8,013 bases of DNA from NCBI GenBank assembly GCA_947367725.1, contig CANBFZ010000073.1, forward strand, positions 1 to 8,013. The letters run 5' to 3'. A program made the translations under genes and the position numbers. Below the pieces are notes generated by a model. That model saw nothing but the letters and a program-made list of their open reading frames with translations. It searched no databases and was not told the DNA's origin. Shown in pieces: positions 5,296 through 8,013 of this stretch. The stretch's first letter is position 1; each line of letters opens with the position of its first letter. The DNA comes from an uncultured Eubacterium sp. (GTDB taxonomy: Bacteria; Bacillota; Clostridia; Peptostreptococcales; Anaerovoracaceae).

Positions 5296-6225
5296 ATGGC
5301 TTTAGTTACAACGAAAGAAATGTTCGCAAAAGCAATCAACAGTGATTACGCAATCGGCGCATTCAATGTAAATAATATGGAAATTATTCAGGGCATCGTC
5401 GCAGCGGCGCAGATTGAAAAGGCGCCGCTGATTCTGCAGGTTTCCGCAGGTGCAAGAAAATATGCAAGACCTGCTTACCTGACCAGACTGGTGGAGGCTG
5501 CCATCGAAGATACCGGTGTCGATGTGGCACTGCATCTGGATCACGGCGAAGATTTTGAAATCTGCAAAAAATGCGTAGACGACGGATTTACTTCGGTGAT
5601 GATCGACGGTTCCAAGTATCCCCTTGCAGAAAATATCGCCCTGACTAAGCAGGTCGTAGAATACGCCCACGCCCACGGTGTTTCTGTGGAGGCAGAGCTG
5701 GGAAAATTAGCAGGCGTAGAAGACAATATTAAGGTAGACGCTCGTTCTGCCACCTTTACAGATCCAGACGAAGCGGCGGAATTTGTAGAAAAAACTGGCG
5801 TAGACTCCCTGGCGATTGCCATCGGCACCAGCCACGGCGCTTACAAGTTTAAAGGAGAACCTTATTTAGACTACGAAAGACTGAAAAAAATTCATACATT
5901 GATTCCAAATACCCCGCTGGTGCTCCACGGTGCCTCTTCTGTATTGAAAGAGTTTGTCGACAGATGCAACCAGTACGGCGGAGAAATCCCTGGCGCTCAG
6001 GGCGTACCGGAAGAGATGATTCACGAAGCAGTCAAGTACGGCATCTGCAAAGTCAATGTCGACACAGACCTGCGTCTAGCCATGACTGCCGAAATCAGAA
6101 GAGTGCTGGCTGAAAACCCAGGTGAATTCGATCCAAGAAAGTATCTGGGACCAGGCAGAGACGCCATCACCAGAATGGTACAACACAAAATCAGAGATAT
6201 GCTCAACGCATCAGGAAAAATGTAA
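5296..6225 (+). CDS. fba: Class II fructose-1,6-bisphosphate aldolase
   Basis: A 309-residue zinc-dependent aldolase that reversibly splits fructose-1,6-bisphosphate into dihydroxyacetone phosphate and glyceraldehyde-3-phosphate (glycolysis/gluconeogenesis, cytoplasm). Landmarks: GAFNVNN (21-27); LHLDHGED (79-86) with the catalytic Asp82 and zinc ligand His83; VMIDGSKYPL (101-110); VEAELGKLAG (131-140) with Glu134; GTSHGAYKF (177-185) with His180; VLHGASS (209-215) with His211; and the phosphate-binding NVDTDLR (254-260). No key residue is missing. The ribosome binding site is GGAGGAGG, 6 bases before the ATG at 5296; an ATG at 5291 is out of frame. It has its own promoter and terminator, so it is probably monocistronic. 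The slightly long form (about 309 rather than 285 residues) is one common in Clostridia. Confidence 0.97.
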   Translation: MALVTTKEMFAKAINSDYAIGAFNVNNMEIIQGIVAAAQIEKAPLILQVSAGARKYARPAYLTRLVEAAIEDTGVDVALHLDHGEDFEICKKCVDDGFTSVMIDGSKYPLAENIALTKQVVEYAHAHGVSVEAELGKLAGVEDNIKVDARSATFTDPDEAAEFVEKTGVDSLAIAIGTSHGAYKFKGEPYLDYERLKKIHTLIPNTPLVLHGASSVLKEFVDRCNQYGGEIPGAQGVPEEMIHEAVKYGICKVNVDTDLRLAMTAEIRRVLAENPGEFDPRKYLGPGRDAITRMVQHKIRDMLNASGKM

Positions 6226-6248
6226 ACCAGCACCACTCATCTAAACAC

Positions 6249-6303
6249 AAACAGCGGCTGCATGAGAAAAACGAAATTCGTTTCCCGCATGCAGCCGCTG
6301 TTT
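6249..6303. terminator. Bidirectional terminator between fba and the LuxR-type regulator
   Basis: A perfect 16-base-pair stem: 6249-6264 pairs with 6288-6303. The 23-base interior contains a second small stem (AAACG 6269-6273 with CGTTT 6279-6283). The plus strand leaves it as CTGTTTTATGTT, the minus strand as CTGTTTGTGTTT. It sits between two convergent genes, 23 bases past the fba stop and 20 before the end of the opposite gene. Confidence 0.85.
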
Positions 6304-6323
6304 TATGTTCTCTTGGCGAAATG

Positions 6324-7247
6324 CTATACTTTTCCAGATTCCTTTTCTTCTCTCACAATACAAACCGCTTCCACTCTGCTTTTCACACCCAGTTTGCGAA
6401 ACAAATTGTAAATGTGTGCCTTCACTGTACTCTCAGAGATAAACAACGTTTCTGCAATCTGCGTATTGGTCTTACCACTATAAACTTCTTCCAAAATCTC
6501 AAGTTCACGTCTGGTGAGTTCGTACTTTACCTGCACGTTGGCAAGGGCCTCAGACAAATCCAGCACTGCAGGTGTTTCTGCCGTATAAGAGCTGCGAAAA
6601 TCCCGCTTATATAGCAGGATCATATTGGCAAGATTGATCACCAACCAGTAGTAAACGGTAATGTTCATCACCGAGATCGCAGCGCGATCCATCCATCCGC
6701 TTTCACTGATAAAGTAACTGACATAATTCACTGTCATAAAAAATGCAATCACCATCTTGTAGGCAATAAACCGCTTCGGTTCTGTTTTCTCGATACTCCT
6801 GCGAATGCTGCAGATACTGCCGCCGACCAGAAGCCCAATCAAAGGCACATCGATGACCAGTCGGATCCAGTAAAGTTCTCTGAACAAAATCACTGCAACC
6901 AACCAAACAATCCCATAGAAAAACACGTATTTTTTGGCAATCTGAATGCTTTTACTTTCTTCCTGAACGCCACTGATGCTGTTTGTAACACGGAGCCAGA
7001 GCAGTACCAGCACCGCAATCAGACAGTCACCAAAACTGATTAAAAAGTACGTGTCGATAACAATAATATTATCACAGTAGTAGATAAACAGATCATACAG
7101 ATTCATAAACAAAAGCATAATGACAAAAGGTTTCATCGCCAGATAGTTCTTCTCTATGTCGCCTTTCCCGGCAAGCCACTGAATCGTCAACGCCGAAGCC
7201 CCGATGAGAATGGTAAATATATAGAAAAAAACAATAAAATGCTGCAT
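6324..7247 (-). CDS. Membrane-anchored LuxR-type transcriptional regulator (multi-helix sensor domain)
   Basis: 307 residues. The N-terminal two thirds is almost entirely hydrophobic, with about seven membrane helices (roughly residues 3-24, 37-57, 64-86, 105-123, 127-146, 160-180 and 189-213). The C-terminal part (about 241-300) is a LuxR/GerE helix-turn-helix: ELTRRELEILEEVYSG, NTQIAETLFI, then the recognition helix SESTVKAHIYNLFRKLG. There is no phosphoreceiver domain, PAS domain or autoinducer-binding domain, so the membrane domain itself must be the sensor. The DNA-binding domain follows the last helix on the cytoplasmic side. The start is the ATG at 7247, with AAAGGA 6 bases upstream. 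It stands alone, convergent with fba and downstream of the nicotinate phosphoribosyltransferase gene, whose terminator separates them. Signal and targets are unknown. Confidence 0.9.
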   Translation of the reverse strand: MQHFIVFFYIFTILIGASALTIQWLAGKGDIEKNYLAMKPFVIMLLFMNLYDLFIYYCDNIIVIDTYFLISFGDCLIAVLVLLWLRVTNSISGVQEESKSIQIAKKYVFFYGIVWLVAVILFRELYWIRLVIDVPLIGLLVGGSICSIRRSIEKTEPKRFIAYKMVIAFFMTVNYVSYFISESGWMDRAAISVMNITVYYWLVINLANMILLYKRDFRSSYTAETPAVLDLSEALANVQVKYELTRRELEILEEVYSGKTNTQIAETLFISESTVKAHIYNLFRKLGVKSRVEAVCIVREEKESGKV

Positions 7248-7305
7248 AAAAAATCCTTTCTGCTGTAACGCTCACTTTTATTTATTTTACTATCAAAGAT
7301 ACAAA

Positions 7306-7331
7306 AAGACCAGCAAAAATATGCCGGTCTT
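7306..7331 (-). terminator. Rho-independent terminator after pncB
   Basis: On the minus strand AAGACCGGC (7331-7323) pairs with GCTGGTCTT (7314-7306), with one G-T wobble, around an eight-base loop, followed by TTTG. It lies 29 bases past the pncB stop and about 60 bases before the regulator's ATG. I see no confident promoter for the regulator in 7248-7305. Confidence 0.75.
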
Positions 7332-7360
7332 CTAAAAAAATCAGTTTTCTGCCAATACTG

Positions 7361-8013
7361 CTATCTGACCGCATGGTCTTCCAACAGCTGGTTCTTCATA
7401 TTCCACAGATTTTGAGACAAATCCACATAATAAGTCTGTGGATTTTCAAAACGTAGTGTTTCACCCCAGAGCGTGTCGATCTGCTCTGCACAGTATGCTC
7501 TAATCTCTTCTATAGATGGACTTTCATACACGCATTTGCCCTTGTCAAAGAGCTGCACCCGTAAATTTTTCACGGTGAAATGATATAATTTCTTTTTCTT
7601 CCAAACTGCGTTCGGATCGAAAATCTCATATCCGTCTATCTCTGGAATCTCTTCTCCGTCGACCGTCATCACATCGGCAAGGGCTTTGCCGGTCTCTTTA
7701 TCAAACAGTCTGTATAACGTTTTAAATCCAGGGTTGGTAATCTTCTCTACATTTTCAGAGATTTTGATCTTTGGAATAATCTCCCCATCTTGTTCCAGTG
7801 CCGCCAGCTTATAGACGCCGCCGAATACTGGCTCAGACTTGGCAGTAATGAGCCGTTCGCCCACACCGAAGGAATCAATCTGCGCGCCCTCCATAATAAC
7901 ATCCCGGATAATATATTCATCCAGAGAATTGGACACTGTAATGGTACAGTCTGTAAGCCCTGCCGCATCCAGCATCTTTCTTGCCTTTTTGGTTAAATAT
8001 GCTACATCCCCAC
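7361..8013 (-). CDS. pncB: Nicotinate phosphoribosyltransferase, C-terminal part (runs off right edge)
   Basis: About 216 C-terminal residues of an enzyme that makes nicotinate mononucleotide from nicotinate, PRPP and ATP (NAD salvage, Preiss-Handler route). The frame is open to the window edge, entering as GDVAYLTKKARKMLDAAG; the internal ATG at 7975 is therefore not the start. Family marks are VSNSLDEYII, then GAQIDSFGVGERLITA and EPVFGGVYKLAALE (the last part of the phosphoribosyl-binding barrel). The C-terminal extension includes PGFKTLYRLFDKETGKALAD and a region rich in aromatic and charged residues. The long extension fits the larger, roughly 480-residue form found in Gram-positive bacteria. 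Promoter and N-terminus lie outside the window. Confidence 0.95.
   Translation of the reverse strand, partial: GDVAYLTKKARKMLDAAGLTDCTITVSNSLDEYIIRDVIMEGAQIDSFGVGERLITAKSEPVFGGVYKLAALEQDGEIIPKIKISENVEKITNPGFKTLYRLFDKETGKALADVMTVDGEEIPEIDGYEIFDPNAVWKKKKLYHFTVKNLRVQLFDKGKCVYESPSIEEIRAYCAEQIDTLWGETLRFENPQTYYVDLSQNLWNMKNQLLEDHAVR

Overview
The window looks like a chromosomal segment of a low-to-mid GC Gram-positive bacterium, most likely class Clostridia (Bacillota). The support is strong GGAGG-type ribosome binding sites, short-spaced operons, several type I signal peptidases of the Ser/Lys type, a LuxR-type regulator with a multi-helix membrane domain, and a clostridial-style class II fructose-bisphosphate aldolase. 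No marker allows a genus call. I see no phage, transposon, CRISPR, rRNA or tRNA signature.

Left part (1-4102, all minus strand, so transcription runs right to left). A promoter whose -10 box lies only 7 bases before the first codon drives a compact run of genes: an RluA-family pseudouridine synthase, three consecutive type I signal peptidase paralogues, smpB, and a TetR-family regulator. Gene junctions are tight: TAA-ATG abutting, a 7-base overlap, and a 2-base gap. The run ends at a hairpin terminator (394-422). Beyond it, a separate extended -10 promoter drives the start of an MMPL/RND-type exporter that runs off the left edge and is the natural target of the TetR protein. The notable point is the third signal peptidase copy: the catalytic serine before the Met-x-Pro motif is glycine, while the general-base lysine and the GDNR box are kept. 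It looks like a purposely retained pseudoprotease beside two intact enzymes.

Middle part (4103-5258). Three small genes sit here. The first is a single-pass membrane protein divergent from the big operon, with a C-terminal half resembling the LysM-like N-terminal subdomain of MltG/YceG but no transglycosylase domain. Then come two divergently transcribed small proteins of unknown function (88 and 78 residues). The likely terminator of the membrane protein gene folds inside the 3' coding end of the convergent 88-residue gene.

Right part (5239-8013). A consensus-like promoter embedded in the end of the 78-residue gene drives class II fructose-bisphosphate aldolase. This is followed by a long perfect stem-loop that serves as a terminator shared with a convergent membrane-anchored LuxR-type regulator. 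At the right edge is the C-terminal part of nicotinate phosphoribosyltransferase (NAD salvage), closed by its own terminator.

Most of the window is housekeeping (RNA modification, protein export, trans-translation, glycolysis, NAD salvage). The parts worth a second look are the signal peptidase triplet with its serine-less member, the apparently leaderless operon start, the LysM-only small membrane protein, and the two small unknowns.
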